A stretch of DNA of 64,000 bases from JACCZX01 sp963807155 (lineage in GTDB: Bacteria; Pseudomonadota; Gammaproteobacteria; Burkholderiales; Burkholderiaceae_F): the NCBI GenBank assembly GCA_963807155.1, contig CAWEAZ010000038.1, positions 1 through 64,000 on the forward strand, given 5' to 3'. The notes under the pieces were generated by a model. The model saw nothing but the letters and a program-made list of their open reading frames with translations. It made no database searches and was not told the DNA's origin. The stretch's first letter is position 1. Each line of letters starts with the position of its first letter. Positions 27,457 to 36,719 of the stretch are shown here, one piece after another. Position numbers and translations under genes: made by a program.

Positions 27457-28926
27457 TCAGTACCCGTCGGGGCGACGCAAATGCCAATCGGTTGCACGCT
27501 GATAGGCGTGCGCCACGCCGAGCATGCGCGCTTCGTCAAAATAATTTGCAATCAACTGCAGCCCCACTGGACGTTTGCTATTGATCGGACCGGCGCCAAA
27601 ACCACATGGAATGCTCATCGACGGGACGCCCGCCAGGCTACCCGGCACCGTGTAGTAGTCCGCCATGTACATCGCGACCGGATCGGCCGCTTTCTCCCCG
27701 AAGCCGAAGGCTACGCTTAAGGTCACCGGACCCGCGATCACGTCACATTGGGAGAACGCTCGGCTGAATTCGTCGGCGATAATCCGGCGCACTTTTTGCG
27801 CCTTGATGTAATAGGCGTCGTAGTAACCGTGCGACAGCACGTAGGTGCCGACCAGGATTCGGCGCTTCGGCTCTGCCCCAAAGCCCTCGGAACGCGACTT
27901 CTTGATCATGTCCGTAACGTCGCTGTACTGAGCAGCGCGATGCCCATAGCGCACGCCATCGAAGCGCGATAGGTTGCTTGATGCTTCGGCTGGGGCGACG
28001 ACGTAGTACACCGGAATGCCGAGCTCGGCGTTCGGGAGTGAGATGTCGACCAGCGTTGCGCCGAGGCGCTGATACTCGGCAAGCGCCTCGCGCACGGCGG
28101 CTTCGACGTCGGGCTGTAGCGGTCCGCCGAAAAATTCCTTCGGGACGCCAATCTTCAGCCCCTTGATGTTGCCCTCTAGATGTCGCGTGTAGTCCTCGCG
28201 CGGGCGATCAACGCTCGTGGAGTCCTTCGGGTCAAACCCCAGCATGTGGTTAAACACGAGGGCGGTGTCTTCCGCCGACCGCGTCATCAGGCCTGCGGTA
28301 TCCAGGCTCGACGCAAAGGCAATCATTCCCCAGCGCGAAGGCCGACCGTAAGTGGGCTTCGTGCCTGTGACGCCCGTAAATGCTGCCGGCTCGCGGATAG
28401 AACCGCCGGTATCGGTGGCCGTTGCGACGGGCACCAGCCGGGCGGCCACTGCAGCGGATGATCCGCCAGAAGAGCCGCCGGGAACCGCCCCGTGATCCCA
28501 CGGGTTCAGCACGTTGCCGAAGGCGCTGTTCTCGTTTGACGAGCCCATGGCGAACTCGTCGCAGTTCGTCTTTCCGACTGTCACCATGCCGGCTTGAGTC
28601 AGGTTGTCGACCACCGTTGCGTCGAATGGACTTCGATAGCCGCTAAGGATCTTGCTCGAAGCCGTCGAGAAGAAGTCCTTGGTGACGAAAATGTCTTTGT
28701 GCGCGATCGGGACGCCGGTCAGCGGCGTCGCGCTGCCCTGCGCTAGTCGGACGTCGGCCGCGGCGGCCTGCGCCAGCGTGACTTCAGGCCGAACGTCGAG
28801 AAACGCGTTTAGATTCCGGTGCGATTCGATGCGGCCCAGATGCGCCTGCGCCAGCTCCACCGCGGATACTTTCCGGTCTGCGAGCGCGCGCGACAACTCC
28901 GCGAGAGATCCGTGTGCGATCTCCAT
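27457..28926 (-). CDS. gatA: Asp/Glu-tRNA amidotransferase subunit A (glutaminase)
   Basis: 489 residues from ATG at 28926 (MEIAHGSLAELSRALADRKV), the normal GatA length. Amidase-signature enzyme that releases ammonia from glutamine for the transamidation done with GatB. The Ser-cisSer-Lys catalytic set is visible: the lysine in PIAHKDIF, and the serines in GGSSGGSSAAVAA and TDTGGSIREPAAF. The raw sequence reads gatC into gatA without a stop, but the gatC part is frameshifted; see gatC. Confidence 0.96.
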   Translation of the reverse strand: MEIAHGSLAELSRALADRKVSAVELAQAHLGRIESHRNLNAFLDVRPEVTLAQAAAADVRLAQGSATPLTGVPIAHKDIFVTKDFFSTASSKILSGYRSPFDATVVDNLTQAGMVTVGKTNCDEFAMGSSNENSAFGNVLNPWDHGAVPGGSSGGSSAAVAARLVPVATATDTGGSIREPAAFTGVTGTKPTYGRPSRWGMIAFASSLDTAGLMTRSAEDTALVFNHMLGFDPKDSTSVDRPREDYTRHLEGNIKGLKIGVPKEFFGGPLQPDVEAAVREALAEYQRLGATLVDISLPNAELGIPVYYVVAPAEASSNLSRFDGVRYGHRAAQYSDVTDMIKKSRSEGFGAEPKRRILVGTYVLSHGYYDAYYIKAQKVRRIIADEFSRAFSQCDVIAGPVTLSVAFGFGEKAADPVAMYMADYYTVPGSLAGVPSMSIPCGFGAGPINSKRPVGLQLIANYFDEARMLGVAHAYQRATDWHLRRPDGY

Positions 28927-28928
28927 GA

Positions 28929-29217
28929 CTACTCGACCACGCGCGGAACGATATAAAGCCCGTCCAGTTGTTGCTGGGGCGTTGACGATCACCGCAGCGC
29001 GTTGATCGCCTTCGGTCACCACATCATCGCGCAAGCGCTGGGAGCCCCCCAGCGCATCGGCCATCGGCTCGATATCGGTGGTATCGATTGCCTGCATGCG
29101 CTCGATCATCGCGAAGATGTCGGTCAGTTGTGCCAGCGTGCGCTGCGCCTCCTCATCGGTGATCTCGATGCGCGCGAGATGCGCGATACGGCGGACCTGC
29201 TCGAGATCGAGTGACAT
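28929..29217 (-). CDS. gatC: Asp/Glu-tRNA amidotransferase subunit C, apparent frameshift
   Basis: Small linker subunit that stabilises GatA-GatB. Starts MSLDLEQVRRIAHLARIEIT, with the family segment AMIERMQAIDTTDIEPMAD. Taken literally the frame stays open into gatA. Near 28960 the +1 frame gives the usual GatC ending LDGLYIVPRVVE followed by TAG at 28931-28929, three bases before the gatA start. One extra base therefore explains the apparent fusion. Corrected length is about 95 residues. It is first in the minus-strand gat unit. Confidence 0.92.
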
Positions 29218-29355
29218 GCGTGCGGGATGGTTTTGTGAAGATGTACGCGGGGAAAAATAGGGTATTCGAGCAGATCAGCAGCGAAAAAAGTTTATCATTC
29301 GCCCCACTTTCGAGCCTGGGTAGTCTAGTTTTTCGCTGCTGCCCCACCATCCCTC
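29218..29355. promoter_or_regulatory. Divergent promoter region between gatC and mreB
   Basis: 138 non-coding bases separate the divergent gatC (minus) and mreB (plus) starts, so both promoters must lie here. The region is more AT-rich than its surroundings (GGGGAAAAATAGGG near 29250-29262, GAAAAAAGTTTATC near 29282-29295). I cannot assign a clear -35/-10 pair. Confidence 0.5.
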
Positions 29356-30399
29356 ATGTTCGGTTTTCTTCGCAGCTACTTCTCCAACGACCTTGCAATC
29401 GACTTAGGCACCGCCAATACGCTGATCTACGTGCGTGGCAAAGGTATTGTGCTCGATGAACCTTCGGTGGTCGCCATCCGGCAGGAGGGCGGCCCCAACG
29501 GCAAGCGCACGATCCAGGCGGTGGGCAAGGAAGCCAAGCAAATGCTTGGCAAGGTGCCCGGCAACATCGAGGCGATTCGCCCGATGAAGGACGGTGTGAT
29601 TGCCGACTTCACCGTCACCGAGCAGATGCTGAAGCAGTTCATCAAGATGGTCCATCCATCGAGCCTGTTCGCGCCGAATCCGCGCATCATCATCTGCGTG
29701 CCGTGCGGGTCGACGCAGGTCGAGCGCCGCGCGATCAAGGAGTCGGCCGAAGCCGCGGGTGCCTCCCAGGTGTATCTGATTGAAGAGCCGATGGCGGCGG
29801 CGATTGGCGCCGGCTTGCCGGTCTCGGAAGCCTCCGGCTCGATGGTGGTCGACGTGGGTGGCGGCACGACCGAAGTTGGCGTGATCTCGCTCGGCGGCAT
29901 GGTCTACAAAGGCTCGGTGCGAGTCGGCGGCGACAAGTTCGACGAGGCCATCATCAATTACATCCGCCGCAACTACGGGATGCTGATCGGCGAACCGACC
30001 TCGGAGCTGATCAAGAAGCAGATCGGCTCGGCATTTCCCGGCTCAGAGGTCCGGGAGATGGAAGTCAAGGGCCGCAACCTGTCGGAAGGTATACCGCGCA
30101 GCTTCACGATCTCGAGCAACGAGATTCTGGAAGCTCTAACCGATCCACTGAACCAGATCGTCTCGAGCGTAAAAATTGCACTCGAGCAAACGCCGCCCGA
30201 ACTCGGGGCCGATATCGCCGATCGCGGCATGATGTTGACGGGCGGCGGCGCTCTATTGCGTGATCTCGACCGACTGCTGATGGAAGAAACCGGCCTGCCG
30301 GTGGTGGTCGCGGAAGAGCCGCTGACCTGCGTTGTGCGCGGCTGCGGCATCGCGCTTGAGCGGATGGACAAGCTCGGAACGATCTTCGCAACGGGCTAA
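29356..30399 (+). CDS. mreB: Rod-shape determining actin homolog MreB
   Basis: 347 intact residues. Actin-fold ATPase that forms membrane-associated filaments and positions the elongation machinery. ATP-binding segments are AIDLGTANTLIYV, VVDVGGGTTEVGVISLGG and LTGGGALLRDLDRLL. The N-terminal amphipathic MFGFLRSYFS is the membrane-binding helix. It heads the mreBCD-mrdA-rodA-rlpA series, with mreC 24 bases downstream. Confidence 0.98.
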   Translation: MFGFLRSYFSNDLAIDLGTANTLIYVRGKGIVLDEPSVVAIRQEGGPNGKRTIQAVGKEAKQMLGKVPGNIEAIRPMKDGVIADFTVTEQMLKQFIKMVHPSSLFAPNPRIIICVPCGSTQVERRAIKESAEAAGASQVYLIEEPMAAAIGAGLPVSEASGSMVVDVGGGTTEVGVISLGGMVYKGSVRVGGDKFDEAIINYIRRNYGMLIGEPTSELIKKQIGSAFPGSEVREMEVKGRNLSEGIPRSFTISSNEILEALTDPLNQIVSSVKIALEQTPPELGADIADRGMMLTGGGALLRDLDRLLMEETGLPVVVAEEPLTCVVRGCGIALERMDKLGTIFATG

Positions 30400-30423
30400 C
30401 GCCACGCTGCTAAGCGACGTCTG

Positions 30424-31326
30424 ATGCGCGCCTCATTCGACGGGCCGCCTCCGCTATTCAATCAGGGCGTCTCGGCACGTGCGCGGGTCGCATTCTTTTC
30501 GTTTCTCGCGATCGCTCTGATCATCATTGACTCGCGCGTGCGCATGCTTGAAACCGTAAGGATCGGGCTTGGCGTCGTGCTGTACCCGGTGCAGCAGGTA
30601 CTGCTGGTGCCGAGCCGCCTGGCGGACACCGTCAGTGGCTACTTCACCTCGGTCACCAGCTTGACCCGAGAAAACGACGAACTAAAGCGCAAACAGTTCG
30701 AAACCGCGCAATCTCTGCAGCAAGCGCGCGAGCTATTGGTCGAAAACGAGCGCTTGCGCAAGCTGCTTGGCGCGCGCGAACGGCTCGGTAACGCGACGGT
30801 GCTTGCCGATGTGCTTTATGAGTCGCGCGATCGTTTTGCGCGCAAGCTGGTTCTAAATGTCGGGACCAACGAAGGGGTGCGCGCGGGCAGCCCGGTGATC
30901 GACGATGCCGGCGTCGTTGGGCAAATCACGCGTGTATTCAACGACACGAGTGAAGTGACGTTACTGACTGACAAGGATCAGTCGATCCCGGTACAGGTGC
31001 TGCGCAACGGGCTACGCGGCGTGGCATTCGGTGGGGCTGAGCCGGGAACGCTCGACCTGCGCTTCATGGCGGCTAATGCCGACGTCTCAAACGGCGACGT
31101 GGTGACTACCTCGGGTATCGACGGTGTTTATCCGTCCGGGTTGATGGTCGCGACCGTAAGTCGCGTCGAACGCGCAGCGAAAGATCAGTTCGCGCGGATC
31201 GTGATGACGCCGGTTGCGGGTATCGAAAGCAACAAGCACTTACTGGTGCTGCTGGTCGAGCCCGCCAAACAATCGGCGCCGCCGGCAGTCGCGCCCCTAC
31301 CCCCACGCAAAGGTGCCCGCAAGTGA
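30424..31326 (+). CDS. mreC: Rod-shape determining protein MreC
   Basis: 300 residues. One transmembrane helix (ARVAFFSFLAIALIIIDSRV, about 21-40), then a coiled coil (about 80-115, SLTRENDELKRKQFETAQSL) and the periplasmic beta domains (VVGQITRVFNDTSEVTLLTD; GDVVTTSGIDGVYPSGLMVA). It links MreB and MreD to penicillin-binding proteins in the elongasome. A short Pro-rich tail (AVAPLPPRKGARK) ends the protein. mreD starts 19 bases downstream. Confidence 0.97.
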   Translation: MRASFDGPPPLFNQGVSARARVAFFSFLAIALIIIDSRVRMLETVRIGLGVVLYPVQQVLLVPSRLADTVSGYFTSVTSLTRENDELKRKQFETAQSLQQARELLVENERLRKLLGARERLGNATVLADVLYESRDRFARKLVLNVGTNEGVRAGSPVIDDAGVVGQITRVFNDTSEVTLLTDKDQSIPVQVLRNGLRGVAFGGAEPGTLDLRFMAANADVSNGDVVTTSGIDGVYPSGLMVATVSRVERAAKDQFARIVMTPVAGIESNKHLLVLLVEPAKQSAPPAVAPLPPRKGARK

Positions 31327-31345
31327 TCGCGCAAGGGGACCGCAC

Positions 31346-32158
31346 GTGAGCAACGACTCGACTCGCTCTGCTGCGCGTCCGCCGGCCGGTGTGCGCGGTT
31401 GGCTCGGCAGCAACTTCGCGCTGCGTCCGACGGATCCGATTGAAATTCCGGGTACCCGCATGGGATATCGGCCGCAGTATCTGCTGCGGCCGGCCAACCC
31501 GTTGTTCATTTGGGCATCGCTGATTGCGGCGTTGGTGATCAATCTGCTGCCGTGGGGTCGGACGCCGCTGGTGCCCGATGTGCTGGCGATCACGATCGTG
31601 TTCTGGAACATCCACCAGCCGCGGCGTGTAGGCATCGGCGCGGCGTTCGCCTTTGGTTTGCTAATGGACGTGCATGAGGCGGCGCTGTTCGGCGAGCATG
31701 CACTCGCTTACACGTTGATCTCGTACGGCGCGATCACGTTGCACCGGCGCATTCTTTGGTTCCCACTCGGCGCGCAGGCGCTGCACGTGTTCCCGCTGCT
31801 TCTGGTCGCGCAACTCGCGTCACTTGCGATCCGAATGTGGGTGGGCGGCACCTGGCCCGGCTGGATCTACTTCGGCGAGAGCGGCGTCGGTGCTGTTCTA
31901 TGGCCGTTGATTTCATGGATTCTGCTGGCGCCGCAGCGACGGCCGACCGACCGCGACGCGACGCGTCCACTAAATGTCGTCGCTGTAACTCGTCGCGTCA
32001 CCGTCGCGACAGCGCGCCGCATGAAGCGGCCGTGCTCTCGCCGCCGGAATTGGCCGCGCCGTACCCGCATCACCTCTCATCAATTTCGTTCGGGGTCCAC
32101 TATGATGCCGCGCCATGGCCTCCAGGCGCTTGTTCCGTCGTCGTCGCTCGACTGGTGA
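31346..32158 (+). CDS. mreD: Rod-shape determining protein MreD with a suspect C-terminal extension
   Basis: The start is taken as GTG at 31346 with an AGGGGAC-like site upstream. A Ser/Pro-rich N-terminal stretch precedes LLRPANPLFIWASLIAALVI and several further helices; LLMDVHEAALFGEHALAYTL and LLAPQRRPTD are family sequence. MreD proteins usually stop shortly after this point (about 31972, after DATRPL). Here the frame stays open for another 60 Arg-rich residues and overlaps mrdA by 44 bases, so a lost stop through a one-base error is likely. The true gene probably ends near 31975. Confidence 0.88.
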   Translation: MSNDSTRSAARPPAGVRGWLGSNFALRPTDPIEIPGTRMGYRPQYLLRPANPLFIWASLIAALVINLLPWGRTPLVPDVLAITIVFWNIHQPRRVGIGAAFAFGLLMDVHEAALFGEHALAYTLISYGAITLHRRILWFPLGAQALHVFPLLLVAQLASLAIRMWVGGTWPGWIYFGESGVGAVLWPLISWILLAPQRRPTDRDATRPLNVVAVTRRVTVATARRMKRPCSRRRNWPRRTRITSHQFRSGSTMMPRHGLQALVPSSSLDW

Positions 32159-34128
32159 CGAACTTTCGTTCGGGCCACGCTCGACGGCGATGCGTAACCC
32201 CGAGCGCGAGGTTCACTACTTTCGGATTCGGATTGCGGTCGCAACAGTGTTTGTCCTGGCGGCGTTCGTCACGCTGCTGGCGCGTCTTGCGTGGCTCCAA
32301 GTGGTCAAACACGACGCCTACATGGCGCAGGCGGAGCTCAATCGCATCGCGATTTTGCCGGTGGCCCCGAATCGCGGACTGATCAAGGATCGCAACGGCA
32401 AAATCATCGCGCGCAACTATTCAGCCTACACGCTCGAAATCACGCCCGAAGGCTTGCGCGATCACGAGAAAACGATCGATGCGTTGGCGCAGGTGATCGA
32501 AGTGCAGGGCCGCGACCGCCGCCGCTTCAGGAAACTGCTCGAAGAAAAGCACTTCGATGCGATACCGATACGCACCCGCCTGACCGACGAAGAGGTGGCG
32601 CGCTTCACTGCACAGCGGTATCGCTTCCCCAACGTTGAATTGCGGGCGCGTCTGTTTCGGGACTATCCGCTCGGCGAAATCGCGTCGCACATGATTGGCT
32701 ATATCGGCCGCATTTCGCCGGATGACATGAAGCGCCTGGAAAAGCGCGGCGAAGCGACCGCGTACCAAGGCACCCACCACGTCGGCAAGGTTGGCATCGA
32801 GCAAAGCTACGAAGCCGAGTTACACGGTATCGCGGGGCACGAGCAAGTCGAGATCACGGCCGGCGGCCGCGCAGTGCGCACGCTGTCGCGCAGCCCGTCG
32901 ACGCCCGGCAACAATCTGGTGCTGTCGGTGGATATCGAACTGCAGAAAATTGCGGAGCGCGCCTTCGGTGACCGGCGCGGCGCCTTGATCGCGATTGAGC
33001 CGAAGACCGGGGATGTGCTCGCGTTTGTCGCGATGCCGACGTTCGACTCCAATTTGTTTGTCGACGGTATCGATCCGAAAAGCTGGGACGAGCTGAACAA
33101 TGATCCCGATAAGCCGCTGTTGAACCGCGCTTTGCGCGGCACGTATCCGATCGGCTCGACCTACAAGCCGTTTCTGGCGCTGGCAGCGCTCGAGACCGGC
33201 AAGCGCCGGCCCGACCAGGTCATTCAGGACAACGGCGTGTTCGTGTTCGGCAATCGGCGCTTCCGAGATTCGAACAAGGTTCCGCTGGGGCCGGTCGATC
33301 TGAAGCGGTCGATCGTCAAGTCAAGCGACGTGTATTACTACATGCTGGCCAACGATCTTGGGGTCGACACGATTCATGACTTCATGAAGCCGTGGAGCTT
33401 TGGTCAGCTCACCGGTATCGATGTCGAAGGCGAGCAGGTCGGATTGCTGCCATCCACTGCATGGAAAGAACGGCGTTTGAAGCAGAAGTGGTATCCGGGC
33501 GAAACGATCTCACTCGGTGTCGGTCAGGGTTACAACTCGTTCACGCTGCTGCAGCTGGCGCACGCGACCGCGATTCTGGCCAACGACGGCGTCGTGATGA
33601 AACCGCATCTGGTCAAGGTGGTTGAAGACGCGCGCACCGGCGAGAAGCGGCTGACCGTGCCGCAGGAAAGCTATCGGATCCCGATCAAGCCCGAGCACCT
33701 GAAGCTGGTTCGCGAGGCGATGGTTGAAGTCAATATCAGCGGCACCGGACGGCGCGCGTTTGAAGGCGCGCCCTACAAGGTGGGCGGCAAGACGGGCACC
33801 GCGCAGGTGATTTCGATCAAGCAGAACGAAAAATACGTCGAGAGCCGCGTTGACGAACGCCATCGCGACCACTCGTTGTTCATCGCGTTTGCTCCGGCCG
33901 ACGATCCAAAGATCGCGCTGGCGGTGCTTGTTGAAAACGGGGGCTTCGGCGCGCGTGCGGCAGCGCCGATCGCGCGGCAGGTGATCGACTACCACTTGCT
34001 GGGCAAGGTGCCGAGCGCGCCCGCGAAGGAAGGGCCCGACGACGAAACGCCGTTGCCCGGCGCTGCGCGTGCGGGTTCAGGCGATGGCGCCGGCGCCCGT
34101 CAATACGATGGTGAAGGTGATGCAATGA
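32115..34128 (+). CDS. mrdA: Penicillin-binding protein 2, apparent frameshift near the C-terminus
   Basis: Elongasome transpeptidase, about 670 residues. N-terminal membrane helix (RIAVATVFVLAAFVTLLARL), dimerisation domain, then the transpeptidase with STYK in PIGSTYKPFLAL, SSD in KSSDVYYYML and KTG in GGKTGTAQV. The raw frame runs straight into rodA. Near 34065 codon use switches: in the +1 frame the tail reads VQAMAPAPVNTMVKVMQ, 14 of 17 codons end in G or C, and TGA at 34126-34128 overlaps the rodA ATG. In the raw frame only 7 of 18 do. An inserted base is therefore likely. The start may instead be ATG at 32190. Confidence 0.93.
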
Positions 34129-35243
34129 ACAACGCGACCGTCGCGCAGCGCATTGGCGGCATCGTCCGCCCTTACGTTGCGGTGTTCGACCCGGCGTTGA
34201 TGGCGATCGTCGGCAGTCTGGGTGTGATCGGCTTGATTACGTTGTATTCAGCGGGCAACGACTTTCCCTGGCGCGTGACTGATCAGATTCGCAATTTCGG
34301 AATCGCGTTTGTTGTGCTGTTCCTCGCCGCCAATGTCAGACCGCAATGGTTGATGCGGCTTGCCCTTCCCGTGTACGTGATCGGGATTGGCCTGCTGATC
34401 GCAACCGAAATCAGCGGTGAAACGGTGAAGGGCGCGACGCGCTGGCTCGATATCAAGGTCACTCGCATTCAACCGTCGGAGATCATGAAACTGGGGGTGC
34501 CGATGATGCTTGCGTGGTACTTCCACAAGCGCGAAGGTGCGTTGCGCGGTTACGATTTTCTGGTCGCCGCTCTGTTGGTTGCAGTGCCCGTCGCGTTGAT
34601 CCTGAAGCAGCCGGACCTCGGCACCGCCGTGCTCGTGCTGGCGGCCGGCGTGTTCGTGATTTTCTTTGCCGGCTTGCCGTGGAAGTGGCTGGCGGTGATG
34701 CTGGTGGGCGGAGTGGCGATGCTGCCGGTGGCGTGGACGATGCTGCACGACTACCAGCGCGAGCGCGTGATGACGCTGATCGATCCATCGACCGATCCGC
34801 TGGGCAAAGGTTTTCACACGCTGCAGGCGATGATTGCGATCGGATCGGGCGGTGTCTTTGGCAAAGGCTGGATGCAGGGCACGCAGGCGCATCTGGAGTT
34901 CATCCCGGAGCGCACCAGCGATTTCATTTTTGCCGTTTACTCGGAAGAGTTCGGGCTGGTCGGCAACGTCGTGCTGGTGCTGTTGTTCTTCGCGCTCGTC
35001 TGGCGCGCGTTCGCGATCGCGATCAATGCGCCAACGTTGTTCGCGCGACTGCTGGCTGCCGCGATCGGCCTGATCATGTTCACCTATGCGTTCGTCAACA
35101 TGGGTATGGTGAGCGGCATCCTTCCGGTAGTGGGCGTGCCATTGCCGTTCATCAGCTACGGCGGAACTGCGCTGGTCACGCTTGGCATGGCATGCGGACT
35201 GTTGATGGCCATTTCCGCGCACCGCAAGTTGGTTCAGTCGTGA
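34125..35243 (+). CDS. rodA: Peptidoglycan glycosyltransferase RodA
   Basis: 372 residues from ATG at 34125 (MNNATVAQRIGGIVRPYVAV), the normal RodA length. A SEDS-family polymerase that acts with PBP2 to build lateral wall. About ten transmembrane helices; conserved segments include KGATRWLDI, QPSEIMKLG, LKQPDLGTA, EFIPERTSDFIFAVYSEEFG and the C-terminal VGVPLPFISYGGT. Its start overlaps the inferred mrdA stop by four bases (ATGA). The raw sequence shows mrdA and rodA as one 1042-codon frame. Confidence 0.95.
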   Translation: MNNATVAQRIGGIVRPYVAVFDPALMAIVGSLGVIGLITLYSAGNDFPWRVTDQIRNFGIAFVVLFLAANVRPQWLMRLALPVYVIGIGLLIATEISGETVKGATRWLDIKVTRIQPSEIMKLGVPMMLAWYFHKREGALRGYDFLVAALLVAVPVALILKQPDLGTAVLVLAAGVFVIFFAGLPWKWLAVMLVGGVAMLPVAWTMLHDYQRERVMTLIDPSTDPLGKGFHTLQAMIAIGSGGVFGKGWMQGTQAHLEFIPERTSDFIFAVYSEEFGLVGNVVLVLLFFALVWRAFAIAINAPTLFARLLAAAIGLIMFTYAFVNMGMVSGILPVVGVPLPFISYGGTALVTLGMACGLLMAISAHRKLVQS

Positions 35244-35820
35244 ACCTTCGGGGTCTAGCCCCGATCTGTTCAGTGCTGCTTTTGGCGGCATGTGGCACGA
35301 CCCAGCGTGGTGGCTATTACCAGAACGACGGGCCGCCCGACCGGGCGCCGAATGATGTTGTGTCGACTCCCGATGCGGTGCCCAGAGATCGAGCCATTTC
35401 TGGCGCGTGCGAATCGTCCCGTACGTTGCGCTGGGCCGCAGCTACACGCCGCTGACGACCGACGTTGCGTTTCGCGAGCGCGGGCTTGCATCCTGGTACG
35501 GCAAGCAATTTCATGGCAATCGCACCGCGAGCGGCGAGATATATGACATGTTCGCGATGACAGCGGCGCACCCGACGCTGCCGCTGCCGAGCTACGTACG
35601 AGTCACCGGTGTTCGCAATCGGCAAAGCGTCATCGTGCGTGTCAACGATCGCGGTCCGTTCAAATCGGATCGCATCATCGACCTTTCATACGCGGCGGCA
35701 TCGAGGCTGGGGTTTCTCGCTGCTGGCACTGGCCAGGTCGAGATCGAGCGGATTACTCATGCGCAGATCGCGTCGGGTGAGTGGCGCAACGAGCGGGCGC
35801 CCGCGCCGATCGACCATTAG
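35240..35820 (+). CDS. rlpA: Septal ring lytic transglycosylase RlpA, two apparent frameshifts
   Basis: Lipoprotein with a lipobox (SVLLLAACGTT; Cys19), starting at GTG 35240, which overlaps the rodA stop as GTGA. The double-psi beta-barrel domain is clear: GLASWYGKQFHGNRTASGE, LPLPSYVRVT, VRVNDRGPF and SYAAASRLGF. The frame moves by +1 near 35384 (before EIEPFLARANRP) and again near 35421 (before YVALGRSYTPL); in each case one extra base sits just after CCC. No SPOR domain follows, so this is a short form of about 190 residues. Its stop overlaps convergent rsmI by four bases. Confidence 0.92.
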
Positions 35821-36719
35821 CCGGACTTGAGCTGCAGCGCCAGTGCGTAGAGCGCCGGCTTCGGTTGGCCGCTCGCCTTCGCCGCGATCGCCGCAGCACG
35901 CGACGGCGGCATCTCATCCAGCAGGACGGTGAGCCAGTGAACGACGGACGGATCGATGTCGTCCGCCCCGCTGTCAGCGGCAGCGACGTCGACCAGGACG
36001 ACATATTCACCACGTTCTTCGAGGCGAAGTGCAGCCAGCTCTGACGCCTTGTGTACCGATACTGTTTCGAATTTTTTCGACAGCTCGCGTGTCAGTACGA
36101 CGCGCCGCTCCGGCGCAAGCACCGCGGCCAACAGGCCGATCAGATCCGCTATTCGATGCGGCGCCTCAAACACAATGAACGCCTTCTTGTCCGCGGCCAG
36201 CGTGCGCAGGCTTCGCTCACGCTGCTGCGCGCCGGTTGGCAGGAAGCCGGCAACCACAAATGGGCCGGCGCCGAGGCCTGCCACCGACAGTGCTGCGGTC
36301 GCGCTGCTGGGCCCGGGAATCGGGATCACGCGCCTGCCGGCATCCAGAGCAGCACGCACGATCACTTCTCCCGGGTCTGAGACGCCGGGCGTTCCTGCAT
36401 CGGTGACCAGCGCAATCCGATCGCCGCGTGCAAGCCGCTCGACGATCTGCGGCGCTATTTCACGCTCGTTATGCTGATGCGCGGCGATTAGTGGCGTGCT
36501 GATTCCGTAGCGCGCCAAAAAGGGTCGCGTGACGCGCGTGTCTTCCGCAGCGATGGCATCGACGTTAGACAACACCCATAACGCGCGCAGCGTGATGTCG
36601 GCCGCATTGCCGATCGGCAGCCCGACTACATACAATGAGCCAGCGGGCAGGTCCTGTGCCGCCACTTCCGACAATGCAATCAATCGATCCTGTTGCAGGT
36701 CTTGCGTGCTTGTTCCCAT
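35817..36719 (-). CDS. rsmI: 16S rRNA 2'-O-ribose C1402 methyltransferase
   Basis: 300 residues from ATG at 36719. Tetrapyrrole-methylase fold (YraL family): LYVVGLPIGNAADITLRAL, AAEDTRVTRPFL, HQHNER, LVTDAGTPGVSDPGEVIV and IPIPGPSSATAAL, where SAM and substrate bind; the C-terminal part holds LTRELSKKFETV. It 2'-O-methylates C1402 in the ribosomal decoding centre. The start codon faces and overlaps the lpoA ATG within the palindrome CCATGG, an extremely tight divergent pair. Confidence 0.95.
   Translation of the reverse strand: MGTSTQDLQQDRLIALSEVAAQDLPAGSLYVVGLPIGNAADITLRALWVLSNVDAIAAEDTRVTRPFLARYGISTPLIAAHQHNEREIAPQIVERLARGDRIALVTDAGTPGVSDPGEVIVRAALDAGRRVIPIPGPSSATAALSVAGLGAGPFVVAGFLPTGAQQRERSLRTLAADKKAFIVFEAPHRIADLIGLLAAVLAPERRVVLTRELSKKFETVSVHKASELAALRLEERGEYVVLVDVAAADSGADDIDPSVVHWLTVLLDEMPPSRAAAIAAKASGQPKPALYALALQLKSG

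Noticed and set aside
27457..29217. Natural GatC-GatA fusion protein
   Set aside because: The normal GatC C-terminus and stop appear in the +1 frame immediately before a good gatA start.
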